Of a stretch of 64,000 bases of DNA, positions 50,080 through 58,927 are shown in pieces. Every line of letters starts with the position of its first letter. Positions within the stretch are counted from its first letter, which is position 1. The position numbers and the translations under genes were made by a program. The notes under the pieces were generated by a model. The model ran no database searches. It was not told where the DNA came from and was given only the letters and a program-made list of their open reading frames with translations. Source of the DNA: an uncultured Bacilli bacterium (lineage in GTDB: Bacteria > Bacillota_I > Bacilli_A > RF39 > UBA660). The stretch covers positions 1 through 64,000 of the forward strand of contig CAKPLN010000004.1 of the NCBI GenBank assembly GCA_934167665.1. Direction: 5' to 3'.

Positions 50080-50385
50080 ATGAATAATTCTTATTTTGAT
50101 GGTGGGCTTTTTCAATTAATTGGTTGGAAGATACTTGGAGCTTTAATTACATTATTTACCTTAGGTATATGTACACCTTGGGCTATATGTTTAGTTTATA
50201 ACTGGGAAGTTAAACATACTGTTATTAATGGAAAGAGATTATATTTTGATGGTACAGCATGGGGACTTTTTGGAACATGGATTAAATGGGTTTTACTTTT
50301 TATAATTACTTTTGGTATTTATGGTTTCTTTATTCAAATATCTTTGAAGAAATGGATAACTAAACATACACATTTTGCTGAATAG
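50080..50385 (+). CDS. DUF898-like membrane protein
   Basis: This is a 101-residue membrane protein of the DUF898 (YjgN-like) type. It has the repeat of paired motifs FDGGLFQLIGWKILGALITLFTLGICTPWAICLVYNWEV and FDGTAWGLFGTWIKWVLLFIITFGIYGFF, each a membrane helix with a GLFGxW-like block. The end is basic (KKWITKHTHF). No transport function is established. Nine bases after the ASCH gene with GGAGGT, so the two are an operon. Confidence 0.7.
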   Translation: MNNSYFDGGLFQLIGWKILGALITLFTLGICTPWAICLVYNWEVKHTVINGKRLYFDGTAWGLFGTWIKWVLLFIITFGIYGFFIQISLKKWITKHTHFAE

Positions 50386-50396
50386 TTATTTATGGG

Positions 50397-50422
50397 GATT
50401 ATCTTTTAGATAATCTTTTTTT
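50397..50422 (+). terminator. Intrinsic terminator
   Basis: GATTATC (50397-50403) and GATAATC (50409-50415) followed by seven T. Confidence 0.8.
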
Positions 50423-50464
50423 ATTTGTTGCGTATTTATTGCGTAAATTTTAACATACTATGTA

Positions 50465-50519
50465 TTGACAGTTGAATAGTTATTCAATTATAATTATATA
50501 TAGTTGAATGAGTATTCAA
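50465..50519 (+). promoter_or_regulatory. Metal-responsive promoter with two ArsR-type operators
   Basis: TTGACA (50465-50470), 18 bases, TATAAT (50489-50494). Two palindromes of the ArsR/SmtB type, TTGAATAGTTATTCAA (50472-50487) and TTGAATGAGTATTCAA (50504-50519), lie in the spacer and over the transcription start. Binding by the regulator encoded next would block RNA polymerase until metal releases it. Confidence 0.85.
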
Positions 50520-50535
50520 TCGATTGGAGAAATTT

Positions 50536-50916
50536 ATGGATAAGAAAGAGTTAGTTTGTGATTGTAATGTTATTCATCAAGATGCTGTTAATATGGCTTT
50601 AAAAAATCAGCCAGATATTAATGAATTAGAGAATTTATCAGAATTATTTAAGATAATAGGCGACTTAACTAGAACTAAAATACTTTGGATATTAGATAGG
50701 CATGAGATGTGTGTATGTGATATTGCGAATGTCTTAAATATGACTAAATCATCTATTTCCCATCAGTTAGCTATACTTAGAGAATCTGGTATTGTTAAAT
50801 ATAGAAAAGATGGTAAAGAAGTTTATTATACTCTTGATGATGGACATATTAAGAAATTATATGAAATTGGTTTGGAACATATTGAACATAAAATGAAAGG
50901 AGAAGAAAATGAGTAA
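50536..50916 (+). CDS. ArsR/SmtB-family metal-responsive repressor (CadC/CzrA-like)
   Basis: This is a 126-residue winged-helix repressor. It carries two known metal-site types: cysteines C8 and C10 at the N terminus with C59 and C61 in EMCVCDIANVL (CadC-like alpha3N site), and D102, H104, H115, H118 in the last helix (LDDGHIKKLYEIGLEHIEH), the zinc-sensing alpha5 site of SmtB/CzrA. TKSSISHQLAILRESGIV is the recognition helix. It should repress itself and the P-type ATPase. ATG at 50536 behind GGAG; an upstream TTG is less well placed. Overlaps the ATPase gene by eight bases. Confidence 0.9.
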   Translation: MDKKELVCDCNVIHQDAVNMALKNQPDINELENLSELFKIIGDLTRTKILWILDRHEMCVCDIANVLNMTKSSISHQLAILRESGIVKYRKDGKEVYYTLDDGHIKKLYEIGLEHIEHKMKGEENE

Positions 50917-52960
50917 ATTTAAGTATAATATTAATAATTTAGATTGTGCTAATTGTGCTAGAGAAATAGAGGAAATGCTTAATAAAAATGAAAATTTTAA
51001 AAATGCTTCAGTAAATTTTAATACTTGTAAAATATCTTATGAATCAGATGTTAACTATAGTTTGGAAGAGTTAAATACTATTATTAAATCAGTTGAACCT
51101 GAGGCATTTGTAACTAATATTGATGATGTTGATGATAATCAGCATAAAGAGTTTAGAATGGATATATTGATTATCGCTTTAATAATAGGTTTTTGTGGTT
51201 ATTTTTTAAAAATTCCTAAAGCGTTTAAAATAGTATTATATTTGATATCATATTGTTTATTGCTTTATAGGACTACTATAAATGCGGTTAAATTACTTAT
51301 TAGAGGAAATGGAATTAATGAAAATGCTTTAATGACTATATCTTGTATAGGGGCTTTACTTATTGGTGAAGTTATTGAAGGTATGATGGTAATAACTTTA
51401 TATACAATTGGTAAAATATTAGAGGAAAAGGCAATTAATAATTCTAGAAAATCAATTAAGAATTTATTAGATATTAAGGAGCCTTTTGCTTATAGGAAAA
51501 AGGGTAAAGAGGTTGAAAAAATTGCAGTTGAAGATGTTAAGATCGATGATATTTTAGTAGTAAAAAAAGGAGAAAAGATTCCTGTTGATGGTATACTTGT
51601 AAATGGTAATAGTGAACTTGATACTTCTTTTTTAACAGGGGAGAGTGAACTTGTTACTGTTAATCATGATGATTCGGTTTTATCTGGCAGTATAAATGTA
51701 GGTGACGTTATAGAAATCAAGGCAACATCTTTATTTGAAAACTCTACTGTATCTAAAATATTAAACTTATTGGAAAGTGCTACTGATAAAAAAGCTAGAA
51801 CAGAAACAACTGTTTCTAAGATTAGTAAGGTATATACACCATTGATTATTGTATTAGCTATTTTAATTGCTGTTTTCCTTCCTATTACTTTTGATGTTTC
51901 TATTAAAGATAGTATATATCGAGCTTTGACTTTTTTAGTTATTTCATGTCCTTGTGCTATTGCTATTTCTGTACCACTTTCTTATTTTACTGGTATAGGT
52001 GTCGCTTCTAAAAAGGGTATTTTGATTAAAGGAAGTAATTATTTAGATAATTTAAGTGATATTACTAGTATTATTTTTGATAAAACAGGTACTTTAACTA
52101 ATGGAGCTTTTTCAGTATCAAAAATAGATATTGTTGATAGTGCTTCTGATAAATATACAAAAGATGAAATAATTGATATACTTATTAAGGGAGAATCTTA
52201 TTCTGATCATCCGATAGCAAAATCAATAATAAAACTAAAAAATGCTAAAATAGATAATACTGATGTTTTTAATTTTAAAGAAATTACTGGTAAAGGTATT
52301 TCGTTTACTTTAAATGATAAATCAGTATTTATTGGTAATAGTAAGTTGTGTAGTTGTAAGTATGATGCCATGTTACATTTAAACATTAATGGAGAACATA
52401 TTGCTTCTATATTTATTGATGATGGTATTAAGCAACATGCTAAAGATGTTATTTCAACATTAAAAACTTATGGTATTAAAACTTATATGTTTACTGGTGA
52501 TAAAAAGGAAGTAGCTCTAAATATTGGTAAGAAATTAGGAATAGATGAAATAAAATATGAAATGTTACCAACTGATAAATTTGAAAATTTTGAGATGGTA
52601 AGTAAAAATAATAAAATTACAGCTTTTGTAGGTGATGGTATTAATGATGCTCCTGTTTTAAAAAGGGCTGATATTGGTATTTCAATGGGTGGAGTTGGTA
52701 CTGATTCGGCAATTGAGGCTAGTGATATAGTTTTAATGAGTGATGAGTTAGATAGAATACCTCTTGCTATTGATATTTCAAGGTATACTAAAAAAATAAT
52801 TAGACAGAATTTACTTTTTGCTATGGCAGTTAAAGTGTTAATTTTAATACTTAGTGTTTTAGGAAAAGCTAATATGTGGATGGCTGTTTTTGCTGATACG
52901 GGAGTTACTTTACTTACTATTTTAAATACTCTTAGAATTATGAAAAAATATAGAGATTAA
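50909..52960 (+). CDS. cadA: Zn/Cd/Pb-type P1B-ATPase (CadA/ZntA-like)
   Basis: This is a 683-residue heavy-metal efflux ATPase. The N-terminal HMA domain has DCANC (C13, C16). TGES is the actuator motif, SCPCA (C347-P-C349) the membrane metal site of the Zn/Cd/Pb class, and DKTGTLT (D391) the phosphorylated Asp. HP is in SYSDHPIAKS, and GDGIND is the hinge. The final helix WMAVFADTGVTLLTILNTLRIM has the Asp typical of ZntA/CadA. All key residues are intact. Co-transcribed with its repressor; a GGAG ribosome site lies in the overlap. Confidence 0.93.
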   Translation: MSKFKYNINNLDCANCAREIEEMLNKNENFKNASVNFNTCKISYESDVNYSLEELNTIIKSVEPEAFVTNIDDVDDNQHKEFRMDILIIALIIGFCGYFLKIPKAFKIVLYLISYCLLLYRTTINAVKLLIRGNGINENALMTISCIGALLIGEVIEGMMVITLYTIGKILEEKAINNSRKSIKNLLDIKEPFAYRKKGKEVEKIAVEDVKIDDILVVKKGEKIPVDGILVNGNSELDTSFLTGESELVTVNHDDSVLSGSINVGDVIEIKATSLFENSTVSKILNLLESATDKKARTETTVSKISKVYTPLIIVLAILIAVFLPITFDVSIKDSIYRALTFLVISCPCAIAISVPLSYFTGIGVASKKGILIKGSNYLDNLSDITSIIFDKTGTLTNGAFSVSKIDIVDSASDKYTKDEIIDILIKGESYSDHPIAKSIIKLKNAKIDNTDVFNFKEITGKGISFTLNDKSVFIGNSKLCSCKYDAMLHLNINGEHIASIFIDDGIKQHAKDVISTLKTYGIKTYMFTGDKKEVALNIGKKLGIDEIKYEMLPTDKFENFEMVSKNNKITAFVGDGINDAPVLKRADIGISMGGVGTDSAIEASDIVLMSDELDRIPLAIDISRYTKKIIRQNLLFAMAVKVLILILSVLGKANMWMAVFADTGVTLLTILNTLRIMKKYRD

Positions 52961-52969
52961 TTAACGCAT

Positions 52970-52997
52970 GAAAGAGAAAGATATTTTCTCTTTTTTT
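52970..52997 (+). terminator. Intrinsic terminator
   Basis: AGAGAAA (52973-52979) and TTTCTCT (52985-52991), then T-run. Confidence 0.8.
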
Positions 52998-53026
52998 ATC
53001 GTTGATTTGTTTAGGCTAGTGTAAAG

Positions 53027-53055
53027 TTGACATTTTGCCTATTTTGTGGTATAAT
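53027..53055 (+). promoter_or_regulatory. Strong promoter
   Basis: TTGACA (53027-53032), 17 bases, TATAAT (53050-53055) with an extended TGG before the -10. It drives the long gene at 53082. Confidence 0.8.
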
Positions 53056-53081
53056 TTGGCTACTAATTGAGGGGGATTATT

Positions 53082-56000
53082 ATGGGGTTGAGTGATTTTA
53101 ATAGTTCGGCATCTTCTAGTAATACTATAGCGGATTTTTCAGCGGAACTTATATTAGCTTATTTACTTTCTGGTGATTTATCGCCTACTATTAAGAAAAT
53201 AATATGTGATGAAGTAAATAATTTTGATGTTTCTGATAGTAGACTTACGGAACTTAAGTCTTTATTTAGAAATAGTTCAGCTTTTAATGAAAAAAATTTT
53301 GATTCCTATTACTTACCAGATGTATTAAAAAGAACAATTATTGAAGATTTTTATGGTAATAATATTCTTTCTTGTATAAAAAATGAGGCTATTTCTTTAG
53401 AAAGAAGAAAATTAATAATTAGTTTGTGCTTATCCTCTGATGCTTTAGAGACATTTAAAGTATTGGAAGCTGATATTCCTTTAAAATTAAAAGAATATGT
53501 TATAGATACTAAGATATCATCTGTTGATGGAATAGTTGCTAGTATACAAGATGATGATATTTCAGATGAGGTTAAAACTAAAATTGTCAATCGAAAAGTT
53601 GATATTAATAATGTATTTCCTGTTACTAAAAGACTTGTATTTAAATGGTGTGGTTTTGTTTCAGGCATAAAGAGTAAGGAAATTAGTGATTATATAGATG
53701 GATTAACTAGTGATAATATAATTGATTTTATTACTAATGGTGATGTTTTGAGAAACTTTTCTAGTAGAGTAATAAAAACTAAGGGGCGTATTTTAGATGA
53801 AGCAATAGATAAGGCTAGTAAAACCCAATTAATTAAAATGCTTAGAACCTATAATGACGATGAACTTTCAGCTTTAGTAGTTAATAGAAGAGAAGATAGT
53901 GTATTAGAAATAGTTAGAAATTTAGAGCCAAGAACTATTTTAAATTGGTTGAATCTTTCTGGTTTACCTAATGATATTAAAGATTTTATACTTGAGATAC
54001 ATATTAATACTATACATGATGAAATTAAAAAGCATGCTATTGTTTTACCTAACCGTAGATATTTAAGAGAATTTAGCTCTTTGCCTGATTTTCTTAAGAG
54101 GGAAATTTTTGAAGAATATAAGGAAGATTTTATAAAAGATATAAAAATGCTTTCTGGTGATCAAGTAATTGATGAAATTCTTTTCGCAGATTATGGTGAG
54201 TTAATGCTTGGTTTACTAATTGATGTTGGAATTAATAAAGATAATATATTTAAGTTATTATCACAATATGATTTAAATAGTAATGTTGCATATATGGCAA
54301 TAGATAGAAAAAAAGATGTTTTAGAAGAATATATTTTAGGTTTAGATACTAAGTCTTTATTATCTCTTAGTGAACTTAGTTTTTCTAATGAATTTAAAAA
54401 TAGAATATTGGATAGTTGTAGTGATGTTGTCGCTTCTAAAATACAAGTGTTGAGTAGAGAGAGTCTTTTAGGGTATTTAAGAAATGAAAGTGTTTTATTC
54501 TCTGTTAAAAGACGTATTATGGAACATTTTGGAATATATGAGGTTGATTTACAAAACTGCTTAGAAATTCTTGATTTAAATAATGCTAGTTTATTGATAG
54601 ATAAATATAGTGATATTAAAGATTTAATCAGTATGTCAGGAATAGATTTTCAATCTTTCTTAAAGTATGGCACTGGTAGTCAAAAGTATAAAGACTGGTT
54701 AGTAATTTTAACTAGTATTGTAGATAATAGACAGTCTAATGATTTTATTAGAGTAAAAGATTATTTCTTTAACGAATGCGTTAAATCGGGTAGTGAAGTT
54801 CAAGCTGATGCTGTTTCATATTTCTTAGAAATTGTTGGTAACTTTTATAAATATAATGATTTACTTTTAGGTTTAACTAATAGTAATAGGCATTTATCTG
54901 ATAAGGAAAAATTAGATATTCAATTTTTATTTAATGTGGATAGTAGTTTCTGTGATTTTGTACCTAAAAGATTAGAGGATATTCTTTTATATAAAAAGAT
55001 AATTTATGAAAATATAAGATACAGTATTCAAAATGGTTTAACAATTGATGAAGCTAAGAATATATTTAATCAATACTTATTTTTAGGGGAAGATAAGTTA
55101 TTATCTTATATTGGTGGTACAGCTGGAGTTATGTCTTTAAAAATGAATAATTCTAATTCGAAGGATATAGTTAGGGCAGCTGATGAGATACTTTTATATT
55201 CTAAAATTATGGAAATGGTTAATGATACTAATAATCTTTCTGGTTTGACTGAAGCTTTAGATTTTATCTTTAGTGATGTTGAATTTATTGATACTTTTCA
55301 GAATTTATTTTTACAATTTGATGAAAAAGTTAGAAGATTATATGAGGCTGATTGTATTAACCATTTGACATCTTTAGCTAAGGCTAAGAGTTTGCCTGGT
55401 ACTTTTAGGGCTGATTTGTCTTCTGAGTATGGTGGAGAGGTTTATGATTTCTCTGATAAAAATTATGTCTTATTTGGTCATGTGTTGAGTCCTAATGAGG
55501 ATTTTGAGAAAAGACTTTGTGGTAAAACGAGTGGTAAGAGTAATTTTATTTCTGTTTCTCCTATTAGTTATTTAGGACAAAAGTATTATTATGATAACTC
55601 ATATACAATTTTATTATTTGATAAAATACATAGAGGTAGTTTTAAATGTGGTTCTATTAAAAATATGGGAACTAATCATAAACTAAAAATTAATTCTCCT
55701 GATATTTTGGATATTAATAGAACGCAGAGAGATATTTTGGAAACTAGTTCAGCTTCTGAGTGTAACTCTGAGGTGCTACTTTTAGCAGAGGGACTTTCTC
55801 CTTGTGGATTAGCTTTGCCAGGTGGTAGAAAACCATCTGAGGCTGAACTTAAATATCATAGAAAGTATAACTTGCCTTTTATAGTTACACAAGGTGTTGA
55901 TATGAGTATTGATAGTCCAAAACATATTTTTGAGAATAATGGTTGTTGTATTGATGTTAAAGATGGAGATTTTAAGATATTAAATGATATTATGGAAATT

Positions 56001-56891
56001 TTAGGTCCTAATTCTAAATTGAATAAGGAAGATAGTGTATATACAGGTAGAGAGGTTGCTGTTTTCACTGATTGTCATTCTATGTATGAACCTACTTTAG
56101 CAGTATTGGAGGATATACGTAGAAATGGTATTACAGAGATATATTCTTTAGGTGATAATGTTGGTGGTGGACCAAATCCACGTGAAGTTGTTGAACTTCT
56201 TGATGAGTATGGAGTAGTGTCTATTGCTGGTAATAGTGAATATTATTGTACTTTAGGTGTTGAACCATTCCCTTATCTTTCTTCTGATAGAATAGCGGGT
56301 AACAGTTGGACTTGTGAGCAATTAGGTGAAAAGATAGTTAAAGATTTCAAACTTTTTAAGCCTTCAATTGATTTAACTATAGGTGGTAAAAAGTTAGCAC
56401 TATGTCATTTTATTAATGATATAAGATGGGATTTTAGGACTCATAGTGTTTTTGGATATTTAAGTGGTGGTAATGATTCTTGCCAATTTCTATATACAAA
56501 TAGTGCTGAAGCTAAGAAAGAAATTTCTGAAAACTCTGTGCTTGATTCTAGCGATATGCGTGGATATGCGGCAGCTAAGGAAGAACCTATCTTTGGTGGA
56601 AAAAGAGTAACTGATTATGATGCTATTCTACAAGGACATGCTCACTTTGATTTAAAGGATAAATTAGAGAGGACAGATATTTATACTTTACGTGCTGTTG
56701 GTATGGGATATGGCGATGATAATACTGATACAGCTTGTTACTATGTATTAAGGGAAAAGAAAGATGGTTCATTTGATTTAGATAAAAGAACAGTTCCATT
56801 TAATAAATATAGTTTATTATCTAATATTAATTCTTCTTCTGAACCTGGAAAAGAGTATATACTAAAATATGTTAGTGATGATAAGAAGTAA
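53082..56891 (+). CDS. Large helical protein with C-terminal metallophosphoesterase domain
   Basis: This is a 1269-residue cytoplasmic protein with no signal peptide or membrane helix. Residues about 1-720 are a helical array with loosely repeated segments (several copies of a LxxYILGLDTKSLLSLSEL-like pattern). Residues about 770-985 form a beta-rich middle domain with LLLAEGLSPCGLALPGGRKPSEAE. Residues 990-1269 are a calcineurin-like phosphoesterase of the YfcE/ApaH-like type: D997-C-H999, GDNVGGGP (D1025), GNSE (N1051) and GHAH (H1186, H1188). These metal ligands are present, so hydrolysis of a phosphodiester or phosphoester is likely. The combination is one I have not met. GAGGGGGA precedes the ATG; strong promoter upstream, terminator after. 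Confidence 0.7.
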   Translation: MGLSDFNSSASSSNTIADFSAELILAYLLSGDLSPTIKKIICDEVNNFDVSDSRLTELKSLFRNSSAFNEKNFDSYYLPDVLKRTIIEDFYGNNILSCIKNEAISLERRKLIISLCLSSDALETFKVLEADIPLKLKEYVIDTKISSVDGIVASIQDDDISDEVKTKIVNRKVDINNVFPVTKRLVFKWCGFVSGIKSKEISDYIDGLTSDNIIDFITNGDVLRNFSSRVIKTKGRILDEAIDKASKTQLIKMLRTYNDDELSALVVNRREDSVLEIVRNLEPRTILNWLNLSGLPNDIKDFILEIHINTIHDEIKKHAIVLPNRRYLREFSSLPDFLKREIFEEYKEDFIKDIKMLSGDQVIDEILFADYGELMLGLLIDVGINKDNIFKLLSQYDLNSNVAYMAIDRKKDVLEEYILGLDTKSLLSLSELSFSNEFKNRILDSCSDVVASKIQVLSRESLLGYLRNESVLFSVKRRIMEHFGIYEVDLQNCLEILDLNNASLLIDKYSDIKDLISMSGIDFQSFLKYGTGSQKYKDWLVILTSIVDNRQSNDFIRVKDYFFNECVKSGSEVQADAVSYFLEIVGNFYKYNDLLLGLTNSNRHLSDKEKLDIQFLFNVDSSFCDFVPKRLEDILLYKKIIYENIRYSIQNGLTIDEAKNIFNQYLFLGEDKLLSYIGGTAGVMSLKMNNSNSKDIVRAADEILLYSKIMEMVNDTNNLSGLTEALDFIFSDVEFIDTFQNLFLQFDEKVRRLYEADCINHLTSLAKAKSLPGTFRADLSSEYGGEVYDFSDKNYVLFGHVLSPNEDFEKRLCGKTSGKSNFISVSPISYLGQKYYYDNSYTILLFDKIHRGSFKCGSIKNMGTNHKLKINSPDILDINRTQRDILETSSASECNSEVLLLAEGLSPCGLALPGGRKPSEAELKYHRKYNLPFIVTQGVDMSIDSPKHIFENNGCCIDVKDGDFKILNDIMEILGPNSKLNKEDSVYTGREVAVFTDCHSMYEPTLAVLEDIRRNGITEIYSLGDNVGGGPNPREVVELLDEYGVVSIAGNSEYYCTLGVEPFPYLSSDRIAGNSWTCEQLGEKIVKDFKLFKPSIDLTIGGKKLALCHFINDIRWDFRTHSVFGYLSGGNDSCQFLYTNSAEAKKEISENSVLDSSDMRGYAAAKEEPIFGGKRVTDYDAILQGHAHFDLKDKLERTDIYTLRAVGMGYGDDNTDTACYYVLREKKDGSFDLDKRTVPFNKYSLLSNINSSSEPGKEYILKYVSDDKK

Positions 56892-56917
56892 GGAATTAGT
56901 TTTCTTTACTTTTTTTC
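56886..56917 (+). terminator. Intrinsic terminator
   Basis: AAGTAAGGAA (56886-56895, overlapping the stop codon) pairs with TTCTTTACTT (one G-T pair) before a T-run. Confidence 0.65.
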
Positions 56918-57027
56918 TGACTTTTTTTACTGATAAAAATGTACTATTAAAATATATAAAACTATGATAGAATGTTTATAGTAACAAAGTTTTATACTTT
57001 GTTATGTAATATTATGGAGGATTTATT

Positions 57028-57501
57028 ATGAAAAGTTTAAAAAAAATATTATTTGTTGTTGCTCTTTTTTCAGTAGCTTTGTTATTTACAGGATGTGGAA
57101 ATAGTAATATCGATGATGATTTAGGGGATTTGATGGATAAAGTTTATGCTGAAATTCCTGAAGATGAAAGACCAATGATGTTACAACAAGTTAAAGTTAA
57201 TGCTGATAATATTGAATATTATTTAGGAACTAGTGATATTTCCTATAAAGAAGCCTTAGCGTCAGAGCCGGCTATTGGATCTATTGCTCATTCTGTTGTT
57301 TTAGTAAGAGTTGCTGATGATGCTTCGGTTGAAGATGTAAAAACAAAAATAAAAGAAAATGTTAATCCACGAAAATGGATATGCGTTGGAGTTGAACCAG
57401 AAGATGTTATTGTTAAGAATAGAGGTAATTTGATTATTTTAATATTAGAAGAGGATCAAACTACTAGAGAAGCTTTAGAAAAAGGATTTGATAATCTATA
57501 A
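57028..57501 (+). CDS. Lipoprotein with DUF4358-like domain
   Basis: This is a 157-residue secreted lipoprotein. The signal peptide MKSLKKILFVVALFSVALLF ends in the lipobox FTGC (Cys 23). The mature part has the pattern of small Firmicutes lipoproteins annotated DUF4358 (LMDKVYAEIPEDERPMM, YYLGTSDISYKEALASEPAIGSIAHSVVLVRV, GNLIILILEED). It precedes the O-acetylation genes but is closed by its own terminator. GGAGG ribosome site. Function unknown. Confidence 0.75.
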   Translation: MKSLKKILFVVALFSVALLFTGCGNSNIDDDLGDLMDKVYAEIPEDERPMMLQQVKVNADNIEYYLGTSDISYKEALASEPAIGSIAHSVVLVRVADDASVEDVKTKIKENVNPRKWICVGVEPEDVIVKNRGNLIILILEEDQTTREALEKGFDNL

Positions 57502-57527
57502 GACCTATTTATTCTTAGGTCTTTTCT
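57500..57527 (+). terminator. Intrinsic terminator
   Basis: AAGACCTA (57500-57507) and TAGGTCTT (57517-57524) followed by T-rich DNA. Confidence 0.75.
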
Positions 57528-57541
57528 TATAGGAGGCACTT

Positions 57542-58918
57542 ATGTTATTTTCAAGTATTACATTTTTATATTATTTTTTGGTAGTTTTATTACTTGTATA
57601 TTTTTTTAGCCCTAAAAAATATCGTAATTTTATTCTATTAGTATTTAGTTTATTATTTTACTTTTTAGGTGAACCTAAATATATAGTTATTTTAATTTTA
57701 TCGGGAGTATTAAATTACTTTTTTGGTAATATGGTTTTACTTAAACATAAGAAGTTTTTTTTGGTAGCAGCATGTATTTATAATATTGGATTATTACTTT
57801 TTTTTAAGTATACTGATTTTTTTATTACTAATATTAACAGTTTGTTAGGAAGTAATATTTCACTTTTATATATAGTTATGCCTATTGGTATTAGTTTTTT
57901 TACTTTTCAAGCTTTAAGTTATGTTATAGATATATATAATGGTAAGAGTAAGCCAGCTAATTCTTTAGTTGATTTTATGACTTACTTGAGTTTATTTCCC
58001 CAATTAGTTGCTGGACCTATTGTTAGGTATAATGATGTTTTTAAAGAACTTGTCTCTAGAGAAGTTAATTATGATAATTTTAGTTATGGAGTATCAAGAT
58101 TTATTATTGGACTTTCTAAAAAGGTTCTTTTAGCTAATGTTTTAGGGGAATTTGTTGGTAATTTAGTAGATGTTAATTTTCTTTCTTCATGGTTAAAACC
58201 TATTTTATTTACTTTACAGATTTATTTTGATTTTAGTGGTTATAGTGATATGGCTATCGGTTTAGGTAAAATGTTTGGATTTAGTTTTTTAGAAAATTTT
58301 AATTATCCTTTAATTTCATCTTCAATTACTGATTTCTGGAGGAGATGGCATATTTCTTTATCTAGTTGGTTTAGAGATTATGTTTATATTCCTTTAGGAG
58401 GAAATAGAGTAAGTAAGTTTAAGTGGATTAGAAATATTATGATTGTTTGGTTTTTAACGGGATTTTGGCATGGAGCTAGTTGGAATTTTATAATATGGGG
58501 AATGTATTTTGGATTCATTTTACTTATTGAAAAATTATATATAGGTAAATATTTAAAGAAAACTAAAGTATTTAAATATATTTATAGTTTGTTAATTATA
58601 ATTATAGGTTTTTTAATATTTAATACTACCAATGTTTCTGATATTATTAATAGTGTTAAAAATATGTTTTTAATTAATAAAATACCTTTTTATAGTTTGG
58701 AGACACTTTATTATTTAAGAAGTAATTTAGTATTACTTATAGTTTCTATTTTAGCAGCTACACCATTATTTAAAAATATTGTATTAAAAGTTAAAAAGAC
58801 TAAGTTTAAAGTAGTTGTTGATGTATTAGAACCAATTGTTTATATTATTTTGTTAACTTTATGTACGGCTTTTTTAATTGATGCATCATTTAATCCATTT
58901 TTATATTTTAGATTTTAG
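57542..58918 (+). CDS. MBOAT-family O-acyltransferase (AlgI/DltB-like)
   Basis: This is a 458-residue multispan membrane enzyme that moves acyl groups across the membrane onto a surface polymer. The MBOAT signatures are clear: LSLFPQLVAGPIVRY, FDFSGYSDMAIGLGKMFGF, SITDFWRRWHISLSSWFRDYVYIPLGGNR and the catalytic-His block WFLTGFWHGASWNFIIWG. About 11 membrane helices. The DHHW-type gene follows after nine bases, the common pair for glycan O-acetylation. Acceptor polymer unknown; the glycan genes at 13-20 kb are candidates. GGAGG ribosome site. Confidence 0.92.
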   Translation: MLFSSITFLYYFLVVLLLVYFFSPKKYRNFILLVFSLLFYFLGEPKYIVILILSGVLNYFFGNMVLLKHKKFFLVAACIYNIGLLLFFKYTDFFITNINSLLGSNISLLYIVMPIGISFFTFQALSYVIDIYNGKSKPANSLVDFMTYLSLFPQLVAGPIVRYNDVFKELVSREVNYDNFSYGVSRFIIGLSKKVLLANVLGEFVGNLVDVNFLSSWLKPILFTLQIYFDFSGYSDMAIGLGKMFGFSFLENFNYPLISSSITDFWRRWHISLSSWFRDYVYIPLGGNRVSKFKWIRNIMIVWFLTGFWHGASWNFIIWGMYFGFILLIEKLYIGKYLKKTKVFKYIYSLLIIIIGFLIFNTTNVSDIINSVKNMFLINKIPFYSLETLYYLRSNLVLLIVSILAATPLFKNIVLKVKKTKFKVVVDVLEPIVYIILLTLCTAFLIDASFNPFLYFRF

Positions 58919-58927
58919 GAGGATTTT

